From the NCBI GenBank assembly GCA_021773295.1, contig JAJFKI010000073.1:1-54781 (forward strand): a stretch of 54,781 nucleotides of DNA, written 5' to 3'. Shown in pieces: positions 18,072 to 26,805 of the stretch. A model generated the notes under the pieces. That model had not been told where the DNA came from. It was given only the letters and a program-made list of their open reading frames with translations, and ran no database searches. Position 1 is the first letter of the stretch, and each line of letters starts with the position of its first letter. This stretch comes from Gammaproteobacteria bacterium (GTDB lineage: Bacteria > Pseudomonadota > Gammaproteobacteria > UBA1113). The position numbers and the translations under genes were made by a program.

Positions 18072-18238
18072 ATCCTAGAAACGGCAGTTAAACGCGAACT
18101 TTTAGTGTAACAGATTGATTTGCCTGGCGTAATAAAAAATTTTGAAGTCACCTTGTTGGTGATGAAACAATTTTTTATAGAGCTAGGCGTATCAAGATGT
18201 TGCGCCAAAATTCGTGTCTTAACTGCCGTTTCTAGGAT
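18072..18238. repeat. 167-bp palindromic element overlapping a gene end
   Basis: The ends are perfect inverted copies of ATCCTAGAAACGGCAGTTAA (18072-18091 and 18219-18238), and pairing continues with few mismatches to the centre (ATAAAAAATTTTGAAGTCACC against GGTGATGAAACAATTTTTTAT). The right arm supplies the stop codon and the last codons (PRNGS) of the minus-strand amidotransferase-transglutaminase gene. Its size matches the elements at 63-225 and 26806-26970, though the sequence differs. I infer a MITE-like insertion that also forms a hairpin terminator between two converging operons. Confidence 0.7.
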
Positions 18239-19973
18239 AATCTAAGGGTGCTTCCTTTGTCACCCTCACATCAACCTCTAGAATTTCTTTTTTGCTGCCG
18301 CCTTCATAGATTGTGCCGGAGGTTGGTGTTGCATCGCGGTAGTTGCGACCACATGCGACACGGACATGATCATTGCCGGCTAGGATGCCATTGGTTGGAT
18401 CGTAGCCACGCCAGCCTACCATTGGGATGTAGGCTTCTATCCATGCGTGTGAAGCTTCTGATTGGATTTTATTTTTGTAATTGGCACCTGTGTAGATATA
18501 ACCTGTTCGGTAGCGGGCGGGGATATTTAATAATCTGGCGATGCAAATGAATAGGTTTGCAAAATCTTGACATACACCTTTGCGTTTTATATACACTTCA
18601 TAGGGTGTGGTCATTAATGACGTTGAGTCTGATTCATATTCATAATCATGGTAAATAACATTGTTAAGATCATTTAATACCGCTAGTAAATCAGCGTCAT
18701 TACGGTAAACAAATGTTTTGGCGTATTCGGACAACTCTTCCAGATTTGCAGTTGGTAACTCTGGCGGTAGTAAGTAAGGCATTAATACTTGTTGTTGCCA
18801 GGGCATCCAAGCAATAGGAAATGTCTGCCGGTGCGCTGCCAAGGGATCGCTGTACAAATCCTTCATGGCTATTTTCACCACAGATTGTGTGACAATCGAA
18901 AATTCCGTATAAGGTTGATTAATTTCAGCTAAAACTGCATGGTTATTAAAAACATCGGTGTATTCTATTTTATCCGCATCAGGCGTTATGACTAAATCAA
19001 ACGATATAACTTCCTGTTGATCAGCATGTACGGGGCGTAATCTGAATAGATGCTTACTTAGTTCTACTGCTTTGTCATAACGATATGTCGTACTGTGATA
19101 AACTCGAAGAATTGCAGGTTCTGAGTGAGTAGTGATTGCATTAATTGAAATAAGTGGCTCTGGTTTATAATCTTTTTGCTGTTTACTATCCCATTTAATC
19201 CATCCACGGCGAACCACAAGAAATTGCCCTGGCTCCATATCAGTCCAACTTTCATCAGACATAACTTGAGTTGCAAACACGACCATCGTTCTTGAGGTGT
19301 CAAAACCGCTACTCAAATCAATTAATACATCTTCAGATTCAAGAATCGTATTTTCATAGGGTGGATGACGGCGGCAATATTTTAAGGGATTAAAAAGATT
19401 AACATCTTGATACACCAACAAATCATCACCATCACTTAACATGATATTAGCTGTGCCTAGCTGGTTAATCGTTGCTAACCATGGCGCCAGTTTGTTTTGA
19501 TCAATGTCAGCAATACGTCTTGCACCAGCACTTGCAATGTTTTGCATGAGCCAACAAAACAAATGTTCTGAGTCTGTTTGTCCCAGTGGTTCAAAATTAG
19601 TGTGCTCATCTAATATTAAAACATCTTTATAATTGTTTAAGTCGCCATTATGCAACATAATCCAATCACGCCCGGCATAACTTCGTCCAAACGGTTGTGT
19701 GGATTGCTGTGATATTCCTTTTGCTGCACCGCGTAAATGACCGATGAAAATAGCCGAATGAAATCGCTGCCACTGTGTAAGCATTTCATTAATTTTGCTG
19801 CTATCGGCTTCAGTAGCATCTTTTAAAATAGTTCCCGCTCTTTCTCCTTGTGGATACCAACCATAACCCCACCCAAAGGTGGTTTCTTTATCAAGTTTAC
19901 TAAAGTACGTTTGTTTCAATGAAATTGATGGTGCTGCGACGCCATCAAAGGAAATGCCTAAGATTCGAGTCAT
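18219..19973 (-). CDS. class II glutamine-amidotransferase-like + transglutaminase fusion
   Basis: A 584-residue two-domain protein. Residues 1-255 resemble class II glutamine amidotransferases (Ntn hydrolase fold): GWGYGWYP, GHLRGAAKG (78-86), LHNGDL and TDSEHLF. The usual catalytic Cys2 is Thr2 (MTRILGI), so any activity would use a threonine nucleophile or be lost. Residues 290-390 form a bacterial transglutaminase N-terminal beta domain, and residues 430-560 a transglutaminase core with the triad Cys468 (KGVCQDFAN), His509 (SHAWIE) and Asp525 (YDPTNG). Such cores cleave or form amide bonds. It is third in the minus-strand cluster, one base after the alpha-E gene. The last residues and the stop derive from a palindromic element, so the original C-terminus may differ. 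Confidence 0.85.
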   Translation of the reverse strand: MTRILGISFDGVAAPSISLKQTYFSKLDKETTFGWGYGWYPQGERAGTILKDATEADSSKINEMLTQWQRFHSAIFIGHLRGAAKGISQQSTQPFGRSYAGRDWIMLHNGDLNNYKDVLILDEHTNFEPLGQTDSEHLFCWLMQNIASAGARRIADIDQNKLAPWLATINQLGTANIMLSDGDDLLVYQDVNLFNPLKYCRRHPPYENTILESEDVLIDLSSGFDTSRTMVVFATQVMSDESWTDMEPGQFLVVRRGWIKWDSKQQKDYKPEPLISINAITTHSEPAILRVYHSTTYRYDKAVELSKHLFRLRPVHADQQEVISFDLVITPDADKIEYTDVFNNHAVLAEINQPYTEFSIVTQSVVKIAMKDLYSDPLAAHRQTFPIAWMPWQQQVLMPYLLPPELPTANLEELSEYAKTFVYRNDADLLAVLNDLNNVIYHDYEYESDSTSLMTTPYEVYIKRKGVCQDFANLFICIARLLNIPARYRTGYIYTGANYKNKIQSEASHAWIEAYIPMVGWRGYDPTNGILAGNDHVRVACGRNYRDATPTSGTIYEGGSKKEILEVDVRVTKEAPLDYPRNGS

Positions 19974-19974
19974 G

Positions 19975-20949
19975 TTATGCCCCTACCGAGTATAATTCGT
20001 CGAAATTTTTATAAAAATAATCCACTTGAATTTGACTACAAATCATTTCCATAGACTGCGCCAGTTCTTGTAAGTGTTGCCACAAATCCCCCGTAATATA
20101 GCTCACTTTAGAGCAATGCTCTAAATTATCTGTCAAGGTGCTCAATTCAATTTCAGCCTTGGTGTATTTATCTACGTTCACATAGTTTCTAATATTACTA
20201 AAACTTATCAGAGCACGCTTTAAACCATACACTACCGATCGTGGAAACGAATGCTCAAATAGTAAAAACTCAGCGACTGACTGGTAATTTAAATCATAAC
20301 GCGGGCATTTTAAAAATGACTCATTAGCTTGTAGCATTTTTAGCATCCCTAACCAATAGTGGCTTTGTTGTTTTTTACGAACCTTAGCCTTTTTATCAAA
20401 TAGCTTTGCTCCTAAGATACGTGTAGTTTGTAAGGCTCGCTCTAGCATCATGCCAATATAAATAAACTCAAATGCTTCTTCTTGTCGCATCGAGCAATAA
20501 AAAATTCCTTTGATGGTATTACACTGAGAAACAATTCTTTCATAAAACAAATATTTATTTTTATTATAAAGCTCTTTTCCTTCACCTTGACTCAGCCACA
20601 GCCAAAAACCATTGAGAGCATTCCATAACTCACTACTAATAGTATCGCGGATACTTCTCGCATTTTCACGCGCACTGTCAAATGAATTAACAATGGACTC
20701 GCTATTTTTTTCTTCCCATGTTAAGAAGTTAAACGCCACTGTATCAGATGAGTAATTTTTCTTGGCGTACATAGTCTCAAATAACTTACACTGACCGTTG
20801 ATATTAATAATGGGCTTCCAGTTGTCTTGTGGACAGTGATCACCATCTAAAATATATAGATGATTCATAATAACTAAACGTGCCGTAGTTTCAGTACGCT
20901 CTAAGTACCGAAATAACCAAAAACATGCTTCTGCGATATGTGCTATCAT
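19975..20949 (-). CDS. alpha-E domain protein (DUF403 family)
   Basis: A 324-residue, almost wholly alpha-helical protein of the alpha-E (DUF403, COG2307) family. Seen: the N-terminal signature HIAEACFWLFRYLERTETTAR, here quoted only in outline as AEACFWLFRYLERTE (residues 5-19), and a Glu/Arg-rich helical body through to SMEMICSQIQVDYF. The family is found next to circularly permuted ATP-grasp proteins and transglutaminases, as here, and is thought to take part in peptide or amide modification; no reaction is established. The ATG at 20949 shares its A with the stop of the ATP-grasp gene (TAATG), indicating coupled translation, so an in-frame start at 20967 is rejected. Confidence 0.88.
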   Translation of the reverse strand: MIAHIAEACFWLFRYLERTETTARLVIMNHLYILDGDHCPQDNWKPIININGQCKLFETMYAKKNYSSDTVAFNFLTWEEKNSESIVNSFDSARENARSIRDTISSELWNALNGFWLWLSQGEGKELYNKNKYLFYERIVSQCNTIKGIFYCSMRQEEAFEFIYIGMMLERALQTTRILGAKLFDKKAKVRKKQQSHYWLGMLKMLQANESFLKCPRYDLNYQSVAEFLLFEHSFPRSVVYGLKRALISFSNIRNYVNVDKYTKAEIELSTLTDNLEHCSKVSYITGDLWQHLQELAQSMEMICSQIQVDYFYKNFDELYSVGA

Positions 20950-22427
20950 TATTCTGCCAACACCCATGTATCTTTAGAGCCACCACCTTGGCTCGAGTTA
21001 ACAATATAAGAATCCTTTTCTAAGGCCACCCGTGTTAAACCACCAGGCAACACCCAAGAATCTTTACCTGTAATCACAAAGGGACGCAAATCAACCCGGC
21101 GTGGTTGCATTTCATTGTCTACCCAGGTTGGGCAAGTGGATAATTCAACCACCGGTTGTGCGATATACGATCGTGGACTCGCTTTTACTTTTTCTGCAAA
21201 TTCTTCCCGCTCTTTTTCTGCCGCCCTCGGACCAAAAAGCATGCCATAACCACCAGCCGAATCTACGGCTTTTACCACAAGCTTGTCTAAATTATTTAGA
21301 ATATGATCGCAATGCTTTTTATCGTTACCCATGAAGGTTTCTACTTGTCCTAGAATTGGTTCTTCATTCAAGTAATACTTAATGATATCCGGAACATAAG
21401 GATAAATACCTTTATCATCTGCTACACCATTACCAATAGCATTGGCTAATATTACATTACCTGCGGCATAGGCTTTTACTAACCCAGGCACACCCAACAA
21501 ACTTTCTTCTTTAAAAACATCTGGATCTAACCAATCATCACTCACACGATTATAAATTATATCGACTTGTTTTAAACCTCGAGTAGTTTTAATAAACACT
21601 TTGTCTTGCTCGACGGTTAAATCACAACCTTGTGCTAAATAACACCCCATTTTGCGCGCCAAGAAACCATGTTCAAAGTAGGCAGAATTATAAGGCCCGG
21701 GGGTTAAAATAACGGCAGTATTGTCATGTTTTTGGTGTAATTCTCTGAGGGCTTGTCTAAATTTAATCGGATACTCTTCCACTGAGCGGACTTTATTGTT
21801 TTGAAAAATTCTGGGTAAGGTGTATTTCAAGGTTAAACGATTTTCTAATACATATGACACGCCAGAAGGTACGCGCATATTATCTTCTAATACTACAAAA
21901 TCCCCATTAGCGCCACGAATCAAATCAATCCCAGCCACATGAATACGTGTGCCGCCCAGCGGTTCAATATAACGCATCACGTCTAAATAACCAGCGGAAT
22001 CCAGGACGTAATCTGCTGGCATGATGCCCTCTTTTATAATCCTTTGTTCATGATAAATATCCGCTAAAAATAAATTCATCGCGGTGACACGCTGAATCAA
22101 TCCTTGCTCAACCTTGCGCCACTCATGGGCAGAAATAACACGAGGAATTAAGTCAAAAGGAAACACTTTATCAATGTTACCTTCATCAGAATACACCGTA
22201 AATGTTGTACCATTCTTTTGCATAATATGTTCGGCAACTTGTTGGTAGGATTTGAATTGGTCGGCATCCACAGGATCGAGCGCTTTCACTAAGGTGTTAA
22301 TGCTATCTCTGGGCTTAGCTGTTGCTATAAATAACTCATCGTAAGCACCATCCAGTGGCTGGTAATTTGCGAAAATTCCTGATAATTGATCCAATTCTTG
22401 TTCTAACATGTCTTCTACTTCTAGCAT
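20949..22427 (-). CDS. circularly permuted ATP-grasp family protein
   Basis: A 492-residue protein of the circularly permuted ATP-grasp family (DUF404/DUF407, COG2308). Seen: GAYDELFIATAKPRDSI near the N-terminus, FPFDLIPRVISAHEW, DYVLDSAGYLDVMRYIEPLG, VLEDNMRVPSGVSYVLENR (the metal-binding Glu-Asp-Asn segment), and the C-terminal VVKAVDSAGGYGMLFGP, a lysine-containing glycine-rich loop expected to hold ATP. Members are predicted to ligate an amine to a carboxylate with ATP, making peptide-like bonds. It is first of the three-gene minus-strand cluster, with a weak GGA ribosome site nine bases before the start. A dyad lies 26 bases upstream in the divergent intergenic region. Confidence 0.9.
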   Translation of the reverse strand: MLEVEDMLEQELDQLSGIFANYQPLDGAYDELFIATAKPRDSINTLVKALDPVDADQFKSYQQVAEHIMQKNGTTFTVYSDEGNIDKVFPFDLIPRVISAHEWRKVEQGLIQRVTAMNLFLADIYHEQRIIKEGIMPADYVLDSAGYLDVMRYIEPLGGTRIHVAGIDLIRGANGDFVVLEDNMRVPSGVSYVLENRLTLKYTLPRIFQNNKVRSVEEYPIKFRQALRELHQKHDNTAVILTPGPYNSAYFEHGFLARKMGCYLAQGCDLTVEQDKVFIKTTRGLKQVDIIYNRVSDDWLDPDVFKEESLLGVPGLVKAYAAGNVILANAIGNGVADDKGIYPYVPDIIKYYLNEEPILGQVETFMGNDKKHCDHILNNLDKLVVKAVDSAGGYGMLFGPRAAEKEREEFAEKVKASPRSYIAQPVVELSTCPTWVDNEMQPRRVDLRPFVITGKDSWVLPGGLTRVALEKDSYIVNSSQGGGSKDTWVLAE

Positions 22428-22452
22428 GCGCTACATCCATTTTTTGTGTAAA

Positions 22453-22485
22453 CTATAAGGCAACTCGGAATGAGCTGCCCTATAG
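22453..22485. promoter_or_regulatory. 14-bp dyad between divergent transglutaminase genes
   Basis: CTATAAGGCAACTC (22453-22466) and GAGCTGCCCTATAG (22472-22485) are inverted copies with two mismatches around GGAAT. The dyad occupies the middle of the 88-base gap between the divergent ATP-grasp and DUF2126 genes and contains TATAAG and TATAGC, which could serve as -10 boxes. A shared operator controlling both directions is plausible but unproven. Confidence 0.45.
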
Positions 22486-22515
22486 CGCCTATGTAAAATT
22501 TTATGGAAAAAAAGT

Positions 22516-25500
22516 ATGACGAATTCAATCGCAATACATCACCAAACCCTTTACCAATTCAGTGAACACATTAATTTAGGTCCACATGTTATTCGCCTTA
22601 AACCGGCGCCTCATTGCCAGGCAACATTGTTGGCGTATTCACTTAAAATAACGCCAGAACAACACTACATTAATTGGCAACAAGATCCCTTTGGTAATCA
22701 TTTGGCCCGCGTAGTTTTTCCACAAACAACTAATCAGTTAAAGGTCAGTGTTGATGTGCAATTGCAATTAACCGCTATCAACCCCTTTGACTTCTTCGTT
22801 GAGCCTTATGCGGTGCAATATCCATTCCAATATGAAACACACTTGCAAGAGTCCTTACAGCCCTATTTAAAATCAAATACTTGCTCAGACTTAATGTCGC
22901 AATGGCTGCAAAAATTTTCATCCCTTAGCAGTGGTCTAGTAGACTTTTTAACCCATGTGAATCAATTTCATGCAGATAATATTGAATACACCACGCGTTT
23001 TGAGCAAGGTACACAATCGCCGGATGAAACCTTAACAAGCAAACTAGGTTCTTGTCGTGACATCAGTTGGTTAATGATTAACTCGTTAAGACACTTAGGG
23101 CTAGCAGCACGCTTTGCATCGGGTTATTTAGTGCAACTCGTGAATGCTGATGAAAAAGAGACGATTAAAGAAGACAGCTTAGAATTACATGCCTGGGTAG
23201 AAGTGTATGTGCCAGGTGCTGGGTGGATTGGTTTTGATCCTACCTCGGGTTTGTTAACTGCTGAAGGACACATTCCACTTTGCTCAGCACCTACTCCTGA
23301 CATGACGGCTCCCATCAGTGGTTCTAGCGCCCCTTGTGAAGTGACGTTTGCTTATGACATGCAATTGCGTCGCTTAGATAATTGCAACGAACACATTGAA
23401 CCTTATACCAAACAACAATGGCAAAGCATTGAAACTATCGCCGCAAGTGTTGATGATAAACTTAATGCTTATGGTGTTACGTTAACTCAAGGTGGTGAGC
23501 CTACCTTCCTAGCAAAGGATAATCAACAAGATCCACAATGGCAAACCGCAGCACTGGGCCAAGAAAAATTAAATTTAAGCTGGCAACTGATACAACGCTT
23601 ACAACAAGCATTTGCACCACAAGGTATAAACCTATTATCCCAAGGAAAATGGTACCCTGGGGAAGCTGAGCCGCGCTGGGCGTTGCAATGTATTTGGCGC
23701 ACTGATCTCAAACCAATCTGGCAACAGCAACACTTATTAACAGCATCGGGGGACGATCGCTATACCCTAGCGGATGCAAAACGTTTAGCTGAAGACTTTA
23801 TCCAACAACTAGGCTTAGAAAAGGATTCTCTACTTGAAGCGTTTGAAGATGAATTTTATCAACAGTGGCAAAACCAACAATTACCCTTAGAAACAACGAT
23901 TGATGCCATTAGTAAAGAGCCTGTGGCTTATGTTATTCCGTTGTCATGGGATTTTAATAAAAATTCTTGGGGCTCTCCTCTCTGGAAATTTCGACGACAG
24001 CATTTATTTTTATTGCCAGGTGAAACTTCTGTAGGTTATCGATTACCTTTGGAAAGCTTGTGTCATATTGCCACCGAACAAGATCAAACCATGCCAGAGC
24101 GTAGCTTATTTGAACCACTTGAGGATATTCCTGACTTAACATCTCTACAACACACTGCTAATAAAGAACATGCAAGCATCCAATACACGTGGCAAAGAAC
24201 TGCTGTATGTATTTCCGTGATAAATGGTCGTTTACACGTCTTCATTCCTCCTGTGCCTTACTTAGAGCACTTCTTAGTGTTAATGCAACAACTAGAGCAC
24301 AGTGTGGAGCAATCTTCTTATCGTATTGCCTTAGAAGGTTATGGACCACCACGAGATCCACGGGTTAATAATTTTAGTATTACGCCTGATCCTGGTGTTG
24401 TCGAAGTGAATATGCAGCCAGCCAGCTCTGCAATCGACTTAAGTCAACAATTAAAAACGATTTATGAATCAGCCGAAGAGATTGGTTTAACCAGTTGTAA
24501 ATTCTTATTAGATGGTAAACCCGTGAGTAGTGGGGGCGGCAATCATATTGTATTAGGAGGTCCCACCCCCTTAGACAGCCCATTTTTACAAAGACCTGAT
24601 GTTTTGAAAAGTTTTTTACTTTTTTGGCAGCGTCACCCGAGTTTATCGTATTTATTTTCTGGATTATTCGTCGGGCCTACCAGTCAAGCGCCTCGTATTG
24701 ATGAGGCACGGCATGAGAGTTTGTATGAATTAGAAATTGCTTTACAACATATTCCATCACAATTAGAGCAATCTAATTATTGGCAAATTGATCGCTTATT
24801 ACGTAACTTGTTAACCGACGCCACAGGCAACACTCATCGTAGTGAAATTTGTATCGATAAATTATACGCACCAGACAATACACAAGGCCGCTTAGGCTTA
24901 ATCGAATTTCGCGCCTTTGAAATGCCGCAGCATTGGCAAATGGCATTCTTACAACATTTATTATTAAGAAGTTTCTTGGCGGTTTTTTGGGAGTCACCTT
25001 ACGAGAAGAAATGCATTCGTTGGGGCAATCAATTGCATGACAGGTTCATGCTACCCTACCATATCAAAGTTGATTTCCTAAGTGCATTAAACCACTTAAA
25101 CCAAGCAGGGATACACTTAACACGCGAATTGTTCCAAGTGTTTTTTGATACCCGTTTCCCAGTGATAGGCGAAACTTCAATTAACGGCACTAAATTGAAA
25201 CTCACCTCTGCATTAGATACGTGGAACGTCCTAGGTGAATACACTGAGTCTGGACAAACCTCAAGACCCGTCGATGCGTCTACTGATCGCTTACAGGTGA
25301 TGGTTTCAAACTTTGATCCTGAACGATATACCATTACTTGCAACGGCTATCAATTGCCCCTACAAGAAACACACTTACCCATGCAGTACGTGGCTGGTGT
25401 GCGTTTTAAAGCCTGGCAATTGCCTATTTGCTTGCATCCTATGTTAGTGCCCACAAAAACCTTAGTTTTTGATATCATCGATAAACAAAGTCAACACGCC

Positions 25501-25695
25501 ATTGGCGGCTGCCGTTATTTAGTAAACCATGAAGGTGGGCGCAGCTATGACTCTCCGCCTGTGAATCAAACAGAAGCTGAAGCCAGACGCGCCCAACGTT
25601 TCATGACACATGGGCATACGCAAGGTGTTGTGAGCATAAAAACATTACCACCCAATAGTGAATATCCTTGCACATTAGATTTGCGCTTGATGTAA
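22516..25695 (+). CDS. transglutaminase / DUF2126 fusion protein
   Basis: A 1,059-residue protein. The N-terminal 290 residues are a transglutaminase-like unit: a beta domain with HHQTLYQFSEHINLGPHVIRL-type opening (residues 8 onward), then a core with the triad Cys180 (GSCRDISWL), His225 (LHAWVEV) and Asp241 (FDPTSG). The rest is DUF2126 (COG4196), with LTQGGEPTFL, WYPGEAEPRWAL, DPGVVEVNMQPASS, SSGGGNHIVLGG and RLGLIEFRAFEMP. DUF2126 is proposed to be a glutamine-synthetase-like carboxylate-amine ligase domain. The gene is divergent from the alpha-E/ATP-grasp/transglutaminase cluster, the usual companions of this family, so together they likely form one amide-bond system. Domain calls are secure; substrate unknown. 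Confidence 0.9.
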   Translation: MTNSIAIHHQTLYQFSEHINLGPHVIRLKPAPHCQATLLAYSLKITPEQHYINWQQDPFGNHLARVVFPQTTNQLKVSVDVQLQLTAINPFDFFVEPYAVQYPFQYETHLQESLQPYLKSNTCSDLMSQWLQKFSSLSSGLVDFLTHVNQFHADNIEYTTRFEQGTQSPDETLTSKLGSCRDISWLMINSLRHLGLAARFASGYLVQLVNADEKETIKEDSLELHAWVEVYVPGAGWIGFDPTSGLLTAEGHIPLCSAPTPDMTAPISGSSAPCEVTFAYDMQLRRLDNCNEHIEPYTKQQWQSIETIAASVDDKLNAYGVTLTQGGEPTFLAKDNQQDPQWQTAALGQEKLNLSWQLIQRLQQAFAPQGINLLSQGKWYPGEAEPRWALQCIWRTDLKPIWQQQHLLTASGDDRYTLADAKRLAEDFIQQLGLEKDSLLEAFEDEFYQQWQNQQLPLETTIDAISKEPVAYVIPLSWDFNKNSWGSPLWKFRRQHLFLLPGETSVGYRLPLESLCHIATEQDQTMPERSLFEPLEDIPDLTSLQHTANKEHASIQYTWQRTAVCISVINGRLHVFIPPVPYLEHFLVLMQQLEHSVEQSSYRIALEGYGPPRDPRVNNFSITPDPGVVEVNMQPASSAIDLSQQLKTIYESAEEIGLTSCKFLLDGKPVSSGGGNHIVLGGPTPLDSPFLQRPDVLKSFLLFWQRHPSLSYLFSGLFVGPTSQAPRIDEARHESLYELEIALQHIPSQLEQSNYWQIDRLLRNLLTDATGNTHRSEICIDKLYAPDNTQGRLGLIEFRAFEMPQHWQMAFLQHLLLRSFLAVFWESPYEKKCIRWGNQLHDRFMLPYHIKVDFLSALNHLNQAGIHLTRELFQVFFDTRFPVIGETSINGTKLKLTSALDTWNVLGEYTESGQTSRPVDASTDRLQVMVSNFDPERYTITCNGYQLPLQETHLPMQYVAGVRFKAWQLPICLHPMLVPTKTLVFDIIDKQSQHAIGGCRYLVNHEGGRSYDSPPVNQTEAEARRAQRFMTHGHTQGVVSIKTLPPNSEYPCTLDLRLM

Positions 25696-25706
25696 TAAAA
25701 AAGTTA

Positions 25707-25728
25707 TTTTTAAAGTGGAAGTGCTATA
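25707..25728. repeat. short repeat TTTAAAGTGGAARTGCTATA
   Basis: This stretch reappears with a single base difference at 40067-40087, immediately outside and within the right arm of the 25-bp hairpin there. Here it abuts the TATACCC element. It may be an end sequence of a second repeat family. Confidence 0.45.
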
Positions 25729-25787
25729 CCCGTCACACTTCAAAATGCGAGATTAATGCTATTGCTTTTTGAAGTGTGGCGGGTATA
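25725..25787. repeat. 63-bp palindrome, TATACCC repeat family
   Basis: TATACCCGTCACACTTCAAA at the left is mirrored by TTTGAAGTGTGGCGGGTATA at the right with one mismatch, and the inner sequence ATGCGAGATTAATGCTATTG closely follows that of the element at 63-225. It lies between the converging DUF2126 gene and the minus-strand orphan gene, where the hairpin could stop transcription from both sides. Confidence 0.7.
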
Positions 25788-25789
25788 TA

Positions 25790-26662
25790 TTAAGAAAACC
25801 CAAAATAGGGTAATATGCCTGATATTGAAAACTCTTTGTTTTCTTCAACACCAGCAATTGCTCGTATTATTTTTTCCAAATCTTCGAAAACTGATAACTT
25901 CTTAGCAAAATAGTTTTTTTCATCACCAGAAAGCTTACTAAATGTCTCAGAGGCTGCAAACTTGCTAACAAGCAATGTAGCTCTTGCTCTCGCAGCGTCC
26001 TTCATCTTTACTACGTCCTCAGCACTTGGCATGCCTTTAGAAACATCAAAGCTTACGCTATAATTTGTTAGCAGTGTAAAGACACATCGAAAAACTGTAT
26101 CAAGAAATTTAGCGGTGTCTGAGCTTTCAACTGACATAACACTATCACTGCTATTACTGCAATAATTTGCCTTGATCCCTAAGTCGACGTTTGTTAGCAA
26201 TAAATTGTTAACAAATTGGTTAAACCGATCATCGGTTAGCTTTTCAAAAAAATCAGTTGTTATCAAAGCCATCAAAAATAAAAATGCTCTGGGTTGTCCC
26301 CCTCGTTTTAAACAAGAATCTCTATTGCGAAGACTGGTTAAACAATTTGTAAAACTGTCAATGAGCTTATTGACATTGCTATCATCTAAAATATCTAAGT
26401 ACTCACTTGGCATATTGAGATAATGGACGAGCGCTTTGATATCTGCTTCACCTTTTACTACGCGCCTAGCACATTGAGTGATTTGTTGTATACCAAATAA
26501 TTTCTTTGCATTATCGGCAGACTTAATAGTGTCAAGCGGGTTCTCAGATGATGAGTAAGATGATGAAGCGAATGAGCTTGATGGAACCGTACTTCTATGT
26601 AGACCACTTGTGCCATAATTCTTAAGTCTTTTTCCAAGTATACCTTTTTGTTCAGAAGACAT
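25790..26662 (-). CDS. orphan serine-rich protein, putative effector
   Basis: A 290-residue protein I do not recognise. Residues 24-42 are serine-rich (STVPSSSFASSSYSSSEN); the remainder appears mainly alpha-helical, for example FLFLMALITTDFFEKL and MKDAARARATLLVSKF, with no signal peptide or clear membrane span. The serine-rich stretch resembles those in the giant ankyrin protein and in the proteins at 27173 and 51499. Known effectors of intracellular Legionellales often look like this (orphan, helical, low-complexity terminus), so secretion is inferred only by analogy. The start ATG 26662 has GGGG about five bases upstream. The stop codon lies three bases beyond the TATACCC palindrome. Confidence 0.65.
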   Translation of the reverse strand: MSSEQKGILGKRLKNYGTSGLHRSTVPSSSFASSSYSSSENPLDTIKSADNAKKLFGIQQITQCARRVVKGEADIKALVHYLNMPSEYLDILDDSNVNKLIDSFTNCLTSLRNRDSCLKRGGQPRAFLFLMALITTDFFEKLTDDRFNQFVNNLLLTNVDLGIKANYCSNSSDSVMSVESSDTAKFLDTVFRCVFTLLTNYSVSFDVSKGMPSAEDVVKMKDAARARATLLVSKFAASETFSKLSGDEKNYFAKKLSVFEDLEKIIRAIAGVEENKEFSISGILPYFGFS

Positions 26663-26719
26663 ATCAACCCCACTGTATTTAATTAAGTTTCAACACAGTG
26701 TATCGGGTAATTCTTAATG

Positions 26720-26760
26720 AAAGATTAAGGAAGTCAGCCTCCTTGACTTCCTTAATCTTT
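26720..26760. terminator. perfect 17-bp hairpin, terminator-like
   Basis: AAAGATTAAGGAAGTCA (26720-26736) is the exact reverse complement of 26744-26760, with a 7-base loop GCCTCCT. On the plus strand the right arm runs into TTTTT, as in an intrinsic terminator, but no plus-strand gene precedes it. It lies 58 bases upstream of the minus-strand orphan gene, so its role could instead be insulation or regulation. Confidence 0.5.
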
Positions 26761-26805
26761 TTAAATCTTCTAGGCTCTTTCTATGGAAAATATGTTTCAA
26801 TGTCT

